DNA from: Isoetes taiwanensis
Taxonomy: Eukaryota > Streptophyta > Lycopodiopsida > Isoetales > Isoetaceae
Length of the DNA stretch: 64,000 bases
Direction of reading: 5' to 3'
Assembly: GCA_021234155.1 (NCBI GenBank)
Contig: JAJEKV010000017.1
Location: 5,995,901 to 6,059,900 of the forward strand
Under the pieces are notes generated by a model. It made no database searches, was not told the origin of the DNA, and saw only the letters and a program-made list of their open reading frames with translations. Shown one piece after another: positions 1 through 11,659 of the stretch; within the stretch, counting starts at the first letter, position 1; every line of letters starts with the position of its first letter. The position numbers and the translations under genes are program-made.

Positions 1-1060
1 GGCCCATTGGTCCTTAAACGGGTCATAGGGCCACCGGTTTCACTCCAATCTCCCTCGGGCAAGTGGAAGGTGCTTCTTCTTTGCTGGACACAGTCTCCCA
101 ATTTTTGTAGCATCACTGCAAATGAGGACCTCGTCTGGTCTATCTCAGCACGCCCAAACCATTTCGAAGTATCCACAACCTGCAATCAGAAAAATTAGCA
201 CGAAGTTCGAATAGATAAGATAAAATTGGACACACAAAATACCCACAGACTGCTCTTTGGTGTTGCACATTTCCTGCAAGAACCACTTGACGAAACAAAT
301 CGTAAATTCGCAATCTCGGTGTTTTCCCGGGCCGAGGGACCTTCAAAGAGACGCAGGGGGCATTGTGCAATCTGGACGACTCAAAACTCCACCTCTTCAT
401 AATGTCGGTCACAAATCTGTGGCCAAAGGAATCAGAGGAACCCAAAAATTGACCTGGAAGGGGCAGAATTTAACTTACAAAGTGGCGAAAGCAAGAAGGT
501 CGAAAGTGCATGCCCGACATTGAATCCAAATGGAGCAAAGATGGACAAGGAGTCCAAGCCTGCGTGGCATGCATCGGCGTCTGAAACCAATATGAAGGCT
601 CAATTGATTTGCCGGAAAGAATTGCAAAACCGGATTTTAGGTTCAATTGCCCATAAATGGATTTAAAATGGATTCTTTACCTGCTCATGACTGGGAAGTA
701 ATAGAACCCGACATTCTGCATCCGCCAATTCTGCCTGATGAAGGGTTTCGGTGGGATTAATTTAGCAAACAGATCATATGAACCCGATTGACCTTCCAAA
801 CCGTTTCGCAAAAAAGGCCAAAGGCCGCAGGATGCACGAAAACATGCTAGGATCTTCTATTTTGGGGAATGGAATGTATCAAGGCCCTGCAGAGACCAAC
901 ACAGTCACCGAATCAAAGCATTGCAATGCTTGGGTGGTGCTTATAAACGTGACTTACAGTAGATAGGCACCAACACATTCTTCATTGATTCTGCAATCCA
1001 CATCGTCTCCAGGCCCGGGAACTGTCATGAAATCTTGGGCGAAGTTGCCATACACCAAAA
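1..1060 (-). pseudogene. Degenerate coding-like region, product unknown
   Basis: Both strands hold only short ORFs. Minus-strand translations read like broken protein, for example an open stretch at 140-445 and a piece at the left edge that contains KWFGRAEIDQTRSS. Frames change several times and no intact start-to-stop gene is visible. No domain is recognised. Its position just downstream of the minus-strand ORFs at 1.3-2.6 kb suggests it is the decayed 3' continuation of the same unit, perhaps a retroelement. That assignment is inference only. Confidence 0.25.
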
Positions 1061-1326
1061 TTAGCTGGCTGATGATTTCTTGCCCACTCGAATGGTCAGG
1101 CCGCTTAGTGTCGGTGGGTATTTAAATGTGAAGTTACAGGTCCACCTGCCGGAAAGAAGACCTGATTGATAAGAAAACACAGAATTAAAAAAACTGGCTT
1201 CCAGCCTATGCATCATGGGAATCTCAATTAAAGTGCCCTCCTCATCCGATGAAGCTCTGGGATCGGGGAGTCCTGCTGATTGAATTGCCTCACGCAAACC
1301 CTGAATGTAGCTGGAGGTTTCAAACA

Positions 1327-1761
1327 CTATATGGTTAGGGGGCAAGGTAGTCCCTCTGTTTTTTGGCCCCCCTCTTCTTCCTTGGGTTCTCGGGAGCTCC
1401 TAAGTGGGAGCTTCCTCACTTTCTGGGAGGGGGATGCAAGATCTCCTTGGGCTGTCACGAATTCCTTGCTGAAATCATCATTCTCTACCTGAGCTTGCTC
1501 TCTGGAATATGAAATCTCGGCCCTCATCTCTTCAACTGTCAGTCCAAATCTGCTGGCGATTTTTTTTCTAATTGCTTCCCTCTTACGCTCCTCGAGTTTT
1601 CTCTCTGTCGCCTTATCTCCACACATTGATTGACCCAAGCGGACCTCATAGCAGGATTGAGAAGTCAGGTGCTCAATCTGCTCCTCCACGCCATAGCCCT
1701 CGCCCCTTAGCACAGCCCTCACCAAAATCCGCCTAAGATTATGCCCACGGATAATCTTCAT
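1327..1761 (-). CDS. Hypothetical charged protein, possibly transposon-derived
   Basis: An open frame of 144 codons starting MKIIRGHNLRRI. The middle (about residues 50-95) is rich in Glu, Lys and Arg and could be helical or coiled-coil. The tail is basic and Pro/Ser-rich. The frame ending at 1327 overlaps another minus-strand frame (1061-1345, starting MPPNHIVFE) that carries on in the same style, so a frameshift near 1330-1345 probably splits one longer product. No family is recognised. It lies downstream of the 1990-2577 ORF on the same strand, and the two may be parts of one degenerate element. Confidence 0.3.
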   Translation of the reverse strand: MKIIRGHNLRRILVRAVLRGEGYGVEEQIEHLTSQSCYEVRLGQSMCGDKATERKLEERKREAIRKKIASRFGLTVEEMRAEISYSREQAQVENDDFSKEFVTAQGDLASPSQKVRKLPLRSSREPKEEEGGQKTEGLPCPLTI

Positions 1762-1989
1762 CCGCTCCGCTCCGGCTTCACCAATTCAAAGTTCCTCTTC
1801 CTCCTGCTCATTTAAGAGCAATTGGTTTCGACCCTCTTGCCAATGGTGGCGACTTGTAATCATTCGTCATGGAATGCTTTTATGAAGTCTGTGAATCTCG
1901 TGATCCCATTTTTTTGGAGTAAGCGCTACTACACCCACCAAATAAACAATACCAACGCCCATCGCCCGATCAAACCTCCGGTTTGCATT

Positions 1990-2577
1990 TCATCGTCCAT
2001 GTATCGGCGTAATCACGAGGAGGGTTCTCCACGGCATCCTCTCCAAATCTTCGGCCTCCTTGCAATCAACTTTTTCCTTTGGATCCTTTTCGGCCTTTTC
2101 TTTAGGCTTTTCTTTACTTTGTCGTCGGGCGAGCTCGGGGATACCGAGGACTCCCTCCAAAGACACAGGAATAAGTCTGGGCGAGCTAACAAAGGCTGTC
2201 TTTTGCCGCGCATGCAAGATCCACCATCGACCGGTACCGAACGGCTCAAAACCTGGAGGAAACTTAGGAGGGGAGTCCACCTCCGAATCTACCAGTTCTT
2301 CCGGCAAAGCATTGTTGGCAGGAAAATTGAAAGCCGAGTTAGCGGAAGATTCTGCCTGGAAGTTCTCATTAACTGAGGTTCCAGGGCTTTGATCCATATG
2401 AACAGCGATAAGAAAGGGACAAGAATTCGAGCGGGAAGGAGGAACGGAGGCGCCGGAACGAAGCTGCGAGAAAGGGCTTTTTGGCGCTAACGGTGGTGAT
2501 TCCTTCGGCGGGATCACTATCCGAATTCGCGGGTTCACGTGGCATACACGGTGATAGGGCAATGACCATGCAATCAT
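1990..2577 (-). CDS. Hypothetical protein with Pro-rich start and Lys-rich tail
   Basis: An open minus-strand frame of 195 codons. A more natural start is the internal Met at 2397 (MDQSPGTSVNENF), giving 135 residues. The segment KFPPGFEPFG is followed by a Lys/Glu-rich repeat-like run (KEKPKEKAEKDPKEK). Similar PPGFxP segments occur in plant retroelement ORF1 or gag-like proteins, but that is weak evidence. A TATA-like sequence lies about 80 bp upstream of the first Met. No catalytic domain is visible. Overlapping plus-strand frames here look like shadows. Confidence 0.35.
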   Translation of the reverse strand: MIAWSLPYHRVCHVNPRIRIVIPPKESPPLAPKSPFSQLRSGASVPPSRSNSCPFLIAVHMDQSPGTSVNENFQAESSANSAFNFPANNALPEELVDSEVDSPPKFPPGFEPFGTGRWWILHARQKTAFVSSPRLIPVSLEGVLGIPELARRQSKEKPKEKAEKDPKEKVDCKEAEDLERMPWRTLLVITPIHGR

Positions 2578-2660
2578 TTTGTCGATGGCAAGTAGCGGCT
2601 AATAATGCCCGGCGTCCGGCATTCAATTCAAAAGCTGGGCCCTGAATTTAAATAGGCTTT

Positions 2661-2670
2661 TTATATAAAA
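2661..2670 (-). promoter_or_regulatory. Possible TATA box for the 2.6 kb minus-strand ORF
   Basis: Read on the minus strand this is TTTTATATAA. It lies 35-45 bp upstream of a Met at 2626 and about 85 bp upstream of the Met at 2577, a usual TATA-to-start distance for a plant gene. The hairpin-unit tandem array begins about 80 bp further upstream. Position and motif only; no transcript evidence. Confidence 0.35.
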
Positions 2671-2741
2671 TAGCGACGGATATCCTATGCCGACGTGGCA
2701 TCAACGGCCTGGATGCGTCCTTCACTCGCGGTGATTCCATC

Positions 2742-3215
2742 CGGTTGATTCACGGTGATGTGATTCTGCCGGACGGAATCAGATTTTGGTGATTCCGCCC
2801 GGAGGAATGGTCAGGATTACGTGATTCCGTCGGCTGGAATCAGATCGTAGTGATTCCGCCGGACGGAATCTAATATAGGTGATTCCGTCGGACGGAATCA
2901 GAATATGGTGATTCCGTCAGACGAAATAACAAGTTAGTGATTCCGTCCGGCGGGATTGCAACTTGGTGATTCCGTGCCGTGGGATCAGTGACGGGTGATT
3001 CCATCCGGCGGTATTCCGTCGTCGTGATTCCATCGCGTGGAATACTTACTTGGTGATTCCGTCAGGCGGGATTGCACCTTGGTGATTCCATCCCGCGTAT
3101 TCCGCCGCTTAGGATTCCATCGCGCGGAATACTTACTTGGTGATTCCGCCCAGCCAGTAGTCTACCGATGTGATTCCACCGACAAGATTGAAATTATTGC
3201 CGCACCGGGCCGCAC
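2742..3215. repeat. Tandem array of ~30-bp units, each a small dyad
   Basis: About 14-15 degenerate units carry the core GGTGATTCCGtcNGgcGGAATC, so most units contain a GATTCC...GGAATC inverted repeat able to fold into a short hairpin. The spacing is about 29-32 bp, with variable filler such as AGATTTT, AATAT or TACTTACTT. Near the right end some units become longer and lose the right arm. The array is GC-rich against AT-rich DNA to its right. It is a minisatellite with internal dyads, and the variable filler is too short and too similar to be CRISPR spacers. Confidence 0.85.
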
Positions 3216-3219
3216 GGGC

Positions 3220-6200
3220 TAACGGGTCTCCTGAACGGATCCCGTTCGGGAGGGTTCAGGATTCCGCGAAAGTATTCACCGCGATGGAATCACCAGAACC
3301 AGGGTAAAGATATTTTCACCCCTTTTTACATTGGAGCTTGCACATTTTTTCTTTCCCATTCAAAATCCTTCGATGTGTAATTATTGAGTCATCATGCTGC
3401 TGTGTTTTCTAATGGTTTTCTTTTATTCATAAGTAAGGTACAATCTACTTTAGATTGCCCATGGGATTGAATAGTTATAACATATGAAAGTCTTTATATT
3501 TCAGTTCATGTTCTGTTAGTAATCACAAGTGTTGCCTGAACTTACTATCGTGTCGTACAAAAGATAGATTATGACGTGTTCTAGTGTGCCATCATTTTGT
3601 TGCATTAACATGCATCGGAGTGGATTTCCACATTGGCAAGTAGTCTAAGTTTTTTTTTTCTTTTTTTCTAATTCTTTTATGACCATAAGACCTAAGGTTG
3701 CCTCTATGTAGCGAATGCCTAACATATCGAAGAAGGAAAATATGAAACATACATTGACTTGCAATATACCAAGAAGGGGCTTCATAAAATCATAGCGCAA
3801 GCAACATCTAGCTTCTCTTAAGTATTTAAGGTGAGTCTTATATCAAGGACATTGTTGGTTGAGTTCGGGGTTTTGACTCCTAGAGGTATATGGGTTTTTG
3901 AATGACAATTGACAAAGACCGTGTTAGAGTATGACATGCTACAAATCTACTTGCTTCCACTCCTCTTCTAATTTCTTTGCGAATAGGAGAGGCGAATTAT
4001 GGTGGAGGTAAGGTCTTGGTCTTGAAAACCAAATGTGCACTACAAAGCCTATATTGTTTTCCCAGTTAACCTAGAGACACGTTACATCCCCTCACGAGGT
4101 CCCATCCCAACTAGAAGATTTCTTAGAGAAAAGACAGAAATATCATACCCTGCTCTTATCAACGATCTATCAAGGTACCAATTTTTCTAGCTTAAGTTCA
4201 GCATATTGACTGGGTCATGGGCTTTCCCCCATATGATCACGGGTCATGGTTTCTTCTAGCCCCGCAATTGATTGTAACATGCGCCATATGATCATTCTCC
4301 TTTTATAGCTACAATGCCAAGCTCCAGATCCTGGAAAGGTTTATATGAATGTTTTAGGTAAAAATGATCTAGACTCTTAGAGCATACAAAATCTATTGTT
4401 ACTATTTTCATGGCCGAGTCCTAGGGTCTTTTAAAAGATGTCTACCATTTCTTTAACCATAGAAGACAAACATCTCAGAAGGACGTATTACAGTTATGCC
4501 CTGCAAAGGCTACTTGGCCACGAACATAAGTTGACAGAGCCCACCAGATTATGCGCCATGGCAGGCAATTGCGTCAAATGTGCAACATCTTTGACTTGGT
4601 CATCTGCAATCGGCTATCACAATGGCCACTATCTGTCAGTTACACCTGTAGGTATAAAAACCAAGGAGGCGGTCCAACGTCGTGGATTACGTGTTGGTAG
4701 CCGAGCGAGATCTACACCTCATCACTCATCTTTGGGTTTGCATAGGCAGCAGAGATGAAGAGGCAGACTCAGATCATCAATCACTTTTCTTGCAGATGAA
4801 TTTGCACTGTCCGGACTCCATGTGCTCCAATCATGAGAGCTTTCGATAGACGCTTTGATAGGAGTTGCCCACAGAGGTCCTCATGGGCTACAACCTTCCC
4901 GCATAACCAATAGTTTAAGATTAGACATGTCCCTGGGACCATTCCTGATCCATGGACCAGAACTGACCCATATGACCCTATGTAACTCACGAAAGAAATT
5001 TCAGTTTTATAATATACCACCATCATTTGAGTCTTCACTTGTTTCTTAATAACCTCTAAGAATTGTAAGACCAATCGGGTCACCTATACCTTGTGGTAAT
5101 TGCTCAAACATTGGAGAATTTGGCAGTTTTTGCATCGGTCCAAAACTGCCTTCTTCGATATTTCTAGCATAAAGTGACCTAACCCTTGTTAAAGTTGGAG
5201 GTATTTGCCTGTTTATCATAGAACACATTGAGTTTTATGTTCCATGTTTTTTTGCTATCATCTGACATCGGTGGAAGCCGCCAAACCCTATTTTGATAAA
5301 AAAAGATGCTTGAGGTTGAAGAATTGTTTCTCTCTCAGTATAACAAGTTTTGATTTAATTCTTGTGGCCATGAGTTGCTAACTGTACTAGCTATAGTTTC
5401 ATGATTTTTTAGAGTGTTCATAAGTCATGTTAACCTCAATATTTACTAAAAGAATCTACTATACAGAATTCTGGACAAAAGTATATGTTAAAATGTTCCA
5501 ATAACAACCATCCATAATGCCATGTGGGTAATAAATGATGTATTCTATTTATATCTACATAGAACATAACTCTTATCAACTTACATATAGTGTAACTAGG
5601 GTGTAACCATGCAATTTTTTGAATTTAAACATGATGTAAAACATCTAGATTAACATATTAGAGCATAAAACGTTGGGTCAACTCCATAATTATAGGTCCA
5701 AAACTCCACAATGATTAAGTTAGTGATGTTTATTGTTGAATTGAAGTGGATGTTATGAAGTTTAGCCATGACAATATATAAATAGACCACATAACATTTC
5801 ATATATGCTTCTTTGGTTCATAGAAAGAGACACTACTTTTCCCCAAATATGCCTTTAAAATAGTTCAAAACGTGAGAAATGACATATATAGAGATCTCTT
5901 ATATAGGTTGTATGGTCTTATTGAAAAAAACACCATGAAATCTGCTTATTTCTTACTAGCATAAACTTTAGATCCGTGTTACTGCTATAAAGCATTGTCA
6001 TCCAAGTAGAATAATATTACATGTAAGTTATCTTTCATGTATATTATATTTTTTATGGATGCAAACCTTTCTTGGCAATAGAAATCTCTAGTTGCATGTT
6101 ACAGTAATATGTTATTTCTAAGGTTTTAATTTAGATAAGCAAGCATCACTATTTATGGTCCATGAGACCAGTTCACTAGCCTTATCCATTTTTCCCCATA

Positions 6201-7370
6201 GAATGATACTATGGCTTTTTAGCTTTGATCACATGATTTTTGAAAGTCCATGTAGGTTCAATTGGTCATAAATACCCTATAAATTCTCAATTTTTTGTGC
6301 TTCAACCTTACCCTTAAATTATGCAAGCTAACCTAATCAATTAATTTTGTCCTATAGAGAATCATACAAGTAAACTATATGTGAAAGTTGAGATCTAAGT
6401 TGATTAAGGTGGCACCATTAATGATTTTTAAACTTTCAGTCATTTGGACCAATGATGCTCTGCAACTGGACTATAGATAGCGATCTATCTTGATTTTTTT
6501 TAGTAAAAGTTTTTCATATTTTTCCTTAGTTCTTTTTGCATTGGTTTCTTGACATGAGATATTTTGAGGATATGATTTTGTAAAGTCACACCTTAGGGCA
6601 TAAATTTAGAATAAACATGGAAGATATAATATAATTGATGTTATCTATTCTAGTACAATCCTAAAGATAATGAACAACAAATAATTTTTGTGAACAAAGT
6701 GGTCCAAGAGCTACTCGTGTCCCAAAAATCAACTTGAAATGGACTAATATAAGGATATTATCAATTTTTGAATGAACTATAGACCAGTAATGGGCAGGTG
6801 TAAATATAGTTTTTGATTTTTTTTTACTATGTCTTTTGCCCTTTCCACGAGCTTGTTTTTGCATTGGTTTCATATCCTTATAAACTTTTATAACGAGTTT
6901 TTTTGGAGGATAATCTAGAGTCATATGTAGCAATGCTATCCATTTATATAAATTCCCTAAAATTGAAAATAGAAGTAAAGGTCAAAGCATCAAATTCAAA
7001 CTCAACAAATATTTTTATAGGATGGAGGACCTCGTGAACTACTTATATGCCAAATTTGAACTAAAAATCGATTTCCTTCTGAAAGTTGTCATTTTTATAT
7101 CACGACTGTGTTCTGGGAACCAGTACTGGTTCTCAGAAGGCAAAGGACACTTTTGACCCTGTCATGTTTGAATTGCTCTATCTTCCTTCACAGACTTCAA
7201 ATTGAGATGTGATTTTTTGTGCCTTGCTCTATATCTCGTGTAGAAAAATAACATTATAAAAAAAAAAAAAAAAAACTAGCAAAAAGGCACGCCAGATGCC
7301 ATAGAAAATAAAGGCGAATGAAAATTAGGGCAAGGTAATTGGATAGGAAAAAATAATTGAATTATCTTTG
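3220..7370. other. AT-rich non-coding stretch
   Basis: No convincing gene was found. The longest frames (4438-4758 plus, 4781-5083 minus, 6661-6933 minus) have no recognisable domain and no supporting splice pattern. The region holds homopolymer T and A runs and a poly(A) run of about 18 at 7258-7275. It may hold very old transposon remains. Confidence 0.5.
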
Positions 7371-7372
7371 TA

Positions 7373-7762
7373 TTAGGGCAAAATTGTATTGAAATTTATT
7401 GTCCGTGGTTGAAATAGCATATGTTGTTTGGATAGTTTAGATAATGCCCCTCCGTTTAAGGTACCAGTATTTCTTAGTTTGGAAGAGCAGGATATGAGGT
7501 TGTTGTAGCCATTTTTTGTTGTGTTGTAAAGGTTTATGTAATGTCTTTCGATTTCTTTTGCCTTTTTCTTGCTTTTGGTTTCTTCTAAGAGGTCAATGTG
7601 GAAGTTTTTTCCGTACGGTTTGTGCTTGTCGACGTCTGCTGCCATTTTGAGATTTGATTTTGATTTGTATTGTTTGTACCTAATTGATAAGTTTGTTGTT
7701 TATCCTACGTATTTGTTGTTGTTTTTATTTCACGTTAGGCAATATATCTTTGTTGGTGGCAT
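7373..7762 (-). pseudogene. GIY-YIG endonuclease relic with two in-frame stops
   Basis: One minus-strand frame from an ATG at 7762 to a stop at 7373 (about 130 codons) reads as a GIY-YIG nuclease. It has MPPTKIYCLT at the start (the GIY position is IYC), KYVG about 12 residues later (the YIG position), an Arg in the following helix (SIRYKQY), then FHIDLLEE and the family-typical ending HYINLYNTTKNGYNNL. A TGA after IYCLT and a TAA straight after KYVG interrupt an otherwise clean frame, so it is probably dead. Single-domain GIY-YIG enzymes of this kind occur in homing-type mobile genes, large DNA viruses and some retroelements. The source is not decided here. It is AT-rich like its surroundings. 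Confidence 0.7.
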
Positions 7763-7769
7763 TGTTAGT

Positions 7770-9660
7770 TGATGTAGATGTTTTTTTTTCTTCTTTTTTT
7801 CTTTAGTTTTAGTTTAGGTGTAAATAGCATTCGGAATTGGAATCAAAATTGTACTATGGAGAAACATGTGCAACAATAGTTTGATGGAGGCCTCACTGGT
7901 TCAATCAAACAAAATCAACACTAGAAGGCTTTTATTTGGCATGACACTATCAAATCTATTACTTTAGAGAATTTTTTCTTTCTGTTGAATATCTAGTATG
8001 ATCATTTTACCATTGACAAGTTATTTTAATTTGGTTGATTAATTGAACTTTGGTAGGCGTGCATTATCTTCTTTGGCTTTTGATGACCCCTTCGAAGAGC
8101 ATTGTCCTAGTTGTCGCCAACATTTTTTTTATATTAATTATTATACAAGATTCTATATATCGTGTCCCTTTGAGAGTGGTTTTAAAGAAATGTCTTCAAT
8201 TTATCACTTCTCTTATTAAATTAGATGGTTTTGACATGTGGCTACATCATTCTTCGCAAGAAAAGGTTATAGTAATAATAAACATGTCTCTATTATAACA
8301 ACGATGACAAATTTGATTTTAACAAGTACCTAGAAACATTGCATAAGAGGCATTGCAGACTAACAATTCTGAATACTGCACAAATCAAATCTGGCCCTTG
8401 AAATCCACCAAATATAATATAATAGCCTTGAACATTGACCATGTTTAACAATACAAGACATCATGTTTTATGGTACCAGACAATCATTTCAACATAGATA
8501 AGTAATGTTTCAGGAGAATACCATTATTGCTTCTGAACTCATTATTGCTTCTGAACTGTGAGAGCGTCAATAGGGGACTATTTGGCTAGCAGGTTGTATT
8601 AATATATTAAAGCAACACACGTTAACAATTGACACAAACATTAATCATTGGGAATTTATAAACTACATTTAGAATCTATATTATTCACATGTTCTATATA
8701 ATAATCATGACATTTGCAGTTTGTAACTTAGTTTTTATTTGCCGATATCTCTCTGCAGGGATGGGTCTTGCCAAGAATGGGCATGCTTGAATTGTCCGTA
8801 GAGCATGCTCTAAGATCTTCTGTTCATGAATGAGCCTACCCTATATCATTCCTTTTAAGTTCCATGCATGAAAGTGTGATCTTGTCAACTTCTGGACATT
8901 CATTCATGCTGCATATTGCCAAACAAAGAAAGGACGGGAAGTTCTTGTCCGTGATGTACATATAAGGATGTGGAAATGGCCCATATTATAGAAATGGCTA
9001 TATCTGAATAAGTTTTCTTTTTGGTTGGAACTGTTCAGATGTCTCACACATCACGTTAGACACAAAGTGCAGCAAAATAAAATCTTTTTCTGGGGAACTA
9101 GTTTCTTTACCACATTCGAATGGAGTCAATCTTGCTTGGAGAAACACAACTTTCCACATTCTATTAATGCAGACGAGGCTAACTACAATGAAAATGCTTA
9201 GAGATCTGACATCAGGTTTTGGGAGTTATATGAATGAGGCAAATTCTAATGAGGCGACCTGACAAGAATCCTTCTTTGGCAACCACTATAAGACCCTAAA
9301 ACATATCAAGGATATTGTGGATCCACATGGATTGTTTGTTTGCAGACATTGTGTAAGAAGTGAAGATTGGAGCAATGACCTCAATTGTTGATTGCAACCA
9401 TCAAGCTCTTCAGTAACTTAAAACACTTCTGGAGAGGGGGATAGACAACCAAACGAGAAGAGAAAAGGCAAGGCAAGGCAAATGTTATTAAAAAGGATGT
9501 AGGGAAATATCATACTGGTAAAAATAATCCATACAATCTCTAAATAATCTCAAATCAGACATATGTCAATGCATTCCACGATTCGAGTGCATCCTAAATA
9601 AAAAGAACTACTTATATTTAGGCCAGATCAAGTATGTGTGTTTATTGATCCTACATTATA
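7770..9660. other. Non-coding stretch
   Basis: No gene was recognised. A frame at 8050-8298 on the plus strand is hydrophobic and AT-rich but resembles nothing known. T-rich runs occur at 7780-7805. Confidence 0.45.
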
Positions 9661-9662
9661 TG

Positions 9663-9990
9663 CTGGAAAGAAATGCCTAAACCTGGAAAGAATACGTATA
9701 AGCTGCAGTCTCATTGTTCAGAATACCAGACAGTTGTCCTAAAGCCTCTGGAACCATGCCAGAAAACTAGTACATGGCATCTTCCTCATATTCCTTACAA
9801 CTATGAGCAAGGGATCTGGCTCATTGCAACGTGTGGCATGTTTGGCGGAGATGGAAAGAAATGCCTCAAGCTGGAAATAGATATAAGCTGCAGATTAGAG
9901 CAGACTTAAGCTAACACACCTTAAATCCCTGGAACCAAGCCAGAAAATGACATCTTTTTCTACTATTCATAAGCATATTCATGAACATGG
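9663..9990 (+). repeat. Imperfect tandem duplication, ~190-bp unit
   Basis: The segment beginning GGAAAGAAATGCCTAAACC near 9667 recurs near 9853 as GGAAAGAAATGCCTCAAGC. Both are followed by a copy of ATAAGCTGCAG, then a CCTGGAACCA-type segment, a CAGAAAA segment and later GGGATCTG...TGTGGCATGTT. Two copies are clear and a fragment of a third appears near 10200. The frame 9673-9909 runs through the repeat and is probably not a gene. Confidence 0.7.
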
Positions 9991-10499
9991 GATCTGCATC
10001 ACTGTAATGTGTGGCATGTTATGGATATTCTCTATAGGTTATATGTTTAAGGAATTGCAAGGAAATTCAGTGCATTACAAGAAATTGAAGATGTTGAGGA
10101 AAGAAACTAGTTGCAATGCAACCCTACTTACAAAGATGCCACAAGAAAACGATCGGCCCTCTAGCTCCCCAACTGCATCTGCTGTTTGTATTGAATGGAA
10201 GAGTAACACTTGTAGGTTGTATTAACAGTAGATTAGAGGAGACGGATAGGCAAGCTCAAATCTGGAAAAGCCATGTTAGACCCTTGCAAGAAAATCTCAC
10301 CTAATGGGGCACAGGACATAAATTTTGCTGATATATTCGCTGCAATTGTATTTCCCATTTTGCGCGGCTATTTGCATCCATTGCAAGTCTGTTAAAATCC
10401 TTTTCCTCCCATTTCCCTTTACTGCTTCAATTGAAAGAATGCAGTCCAATATCTGGATCCTCATTGTCAAAAAAAGATGTATATGTTTAGTTGATAGTT

Positions 10500-11642
10500 C
10501 CGGCATCAGATGGCAAAAAAAAACCAGCAAGCTTGAAGAAACTGGGCTTTCCACAGTAAGGCAATCCGTTGCTTTGATCACAGAAGTTTCTAGACTCTAA
10601 AACAAGATTATCCATAAACAATAGGTTCAAATCCAGGAATCGTTAAGCAAGAGATAGATATGGTGGCAGAGACTTACCGAAGTCTGTTCAGGGACGGTTT
10701 TGGAAGCATCAGAAGGGGCCCCGCAATAATCAGAAAACAGCATCCTTCTCCCTTTGTAAGAAAGATTATATTCTTCTATAGGTAAGTTAACTCCGAAGAG
10801 AAGTTACCTGAACTATCTGCAATGCAAAACCCACTTAAACTAACAATATAATGCAGATTCTTAAACCAAAGTCATGAGTACGCTTGTACCTTGGCTATCA
10901 AAAGACTATCAAAAGAATGCAAAGCCGGATCAGAATATGTGTTCTCTATCGCAGAAGTAGAGAGAAATATTGATTGAGATTCTGCATCTGACGATATGAA
11001 TTCATCCCACAAAGATCTTGATATACCTGCCAAGAATAGTATGAAAATGATCCAAGTTATATGTAAATTCGAAACAATGCTTCTGGCCAAGAATTAAAAT
11101 CTAATAAGCAGAGAACCAAAGCGTTTTGATAAAACCTTGCAAGCTTGAATTAACAGCAGTTTCTAAGTATTTCTTCAAGATAATCTTTTTGTGTTGTTTC
11201 TCAAGAAATCTTCGAGCTCCAGCAGCAGCAGATATGGCGCAGATCTGGACTAAAAGGATCCGGCGGTGCACCTCTCTTCTTCTTTTCTTCTTCTTTGCTA
11301 GAAAAGAATACGCTTGTTTGTCCCGAGAAAACAAAAAACGCCCGGGATGGGCCGCCATAGCCAAGGCAAGCTCGAGCGCCAAAGATAGGGGCTGAAATAA
11401 AAAAAAAAAAAAGGAATTGCTGCACACCTGACGCTGCTGCCGGATGAAGCCCTGCCGTTGCTTCCGCTTTTGGGATATGTGGAAGAATGATGGAATGCAG
11501 AGGCGGAGGTATTAACCTCTGTTTGCCTTGTTCGGGCTCCTGATGTGTGAGACGCAATAATAGCCCTGCTTATTGCTTGCATATATGCAAGACTACTGGA
11601 GCTCTGTCGGATTTGTTGCAGCAGTGCTACTTGGGACTGCAA
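10500..11642 (-). CDS. Putative multi-exon gene, product unknown
   Basis: Several minus-strand exon-like blocks have proper splice edges. Block 11136-11244 (ICAISAAAGARRFLEK...SSLQ) ends in phase 1 and joins in frame to block 10890-11026 (GISRSLWDEFISSD...SLLIAK). Further blocks are 10678-10751 (RRMLFSDYCGAPSDASK...) and about 10525-10596 (SLETSVIKATDCLTVESP), which join to each other in frame. An upstream block ends near 11431 and contains SLAYMQAISRAIIASH. The junction between 10890 and 10751 is out of phase, so an exon is missed or the gene is damaged. The protein is Ser-rich with a basic helical part; no family is recognised. Confidence 0.4.
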
Positions 11643-11659
11643 AGATGAAAGGGAAGGAT

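Noticed and set aside
2742-3215. CRISPR-like array of palindromic repeats
   Set aside because: Repeats are degenerate, spacers are a few bases long and similar to each other, and there are no cas genes; the setting is a plant nuclear genome.
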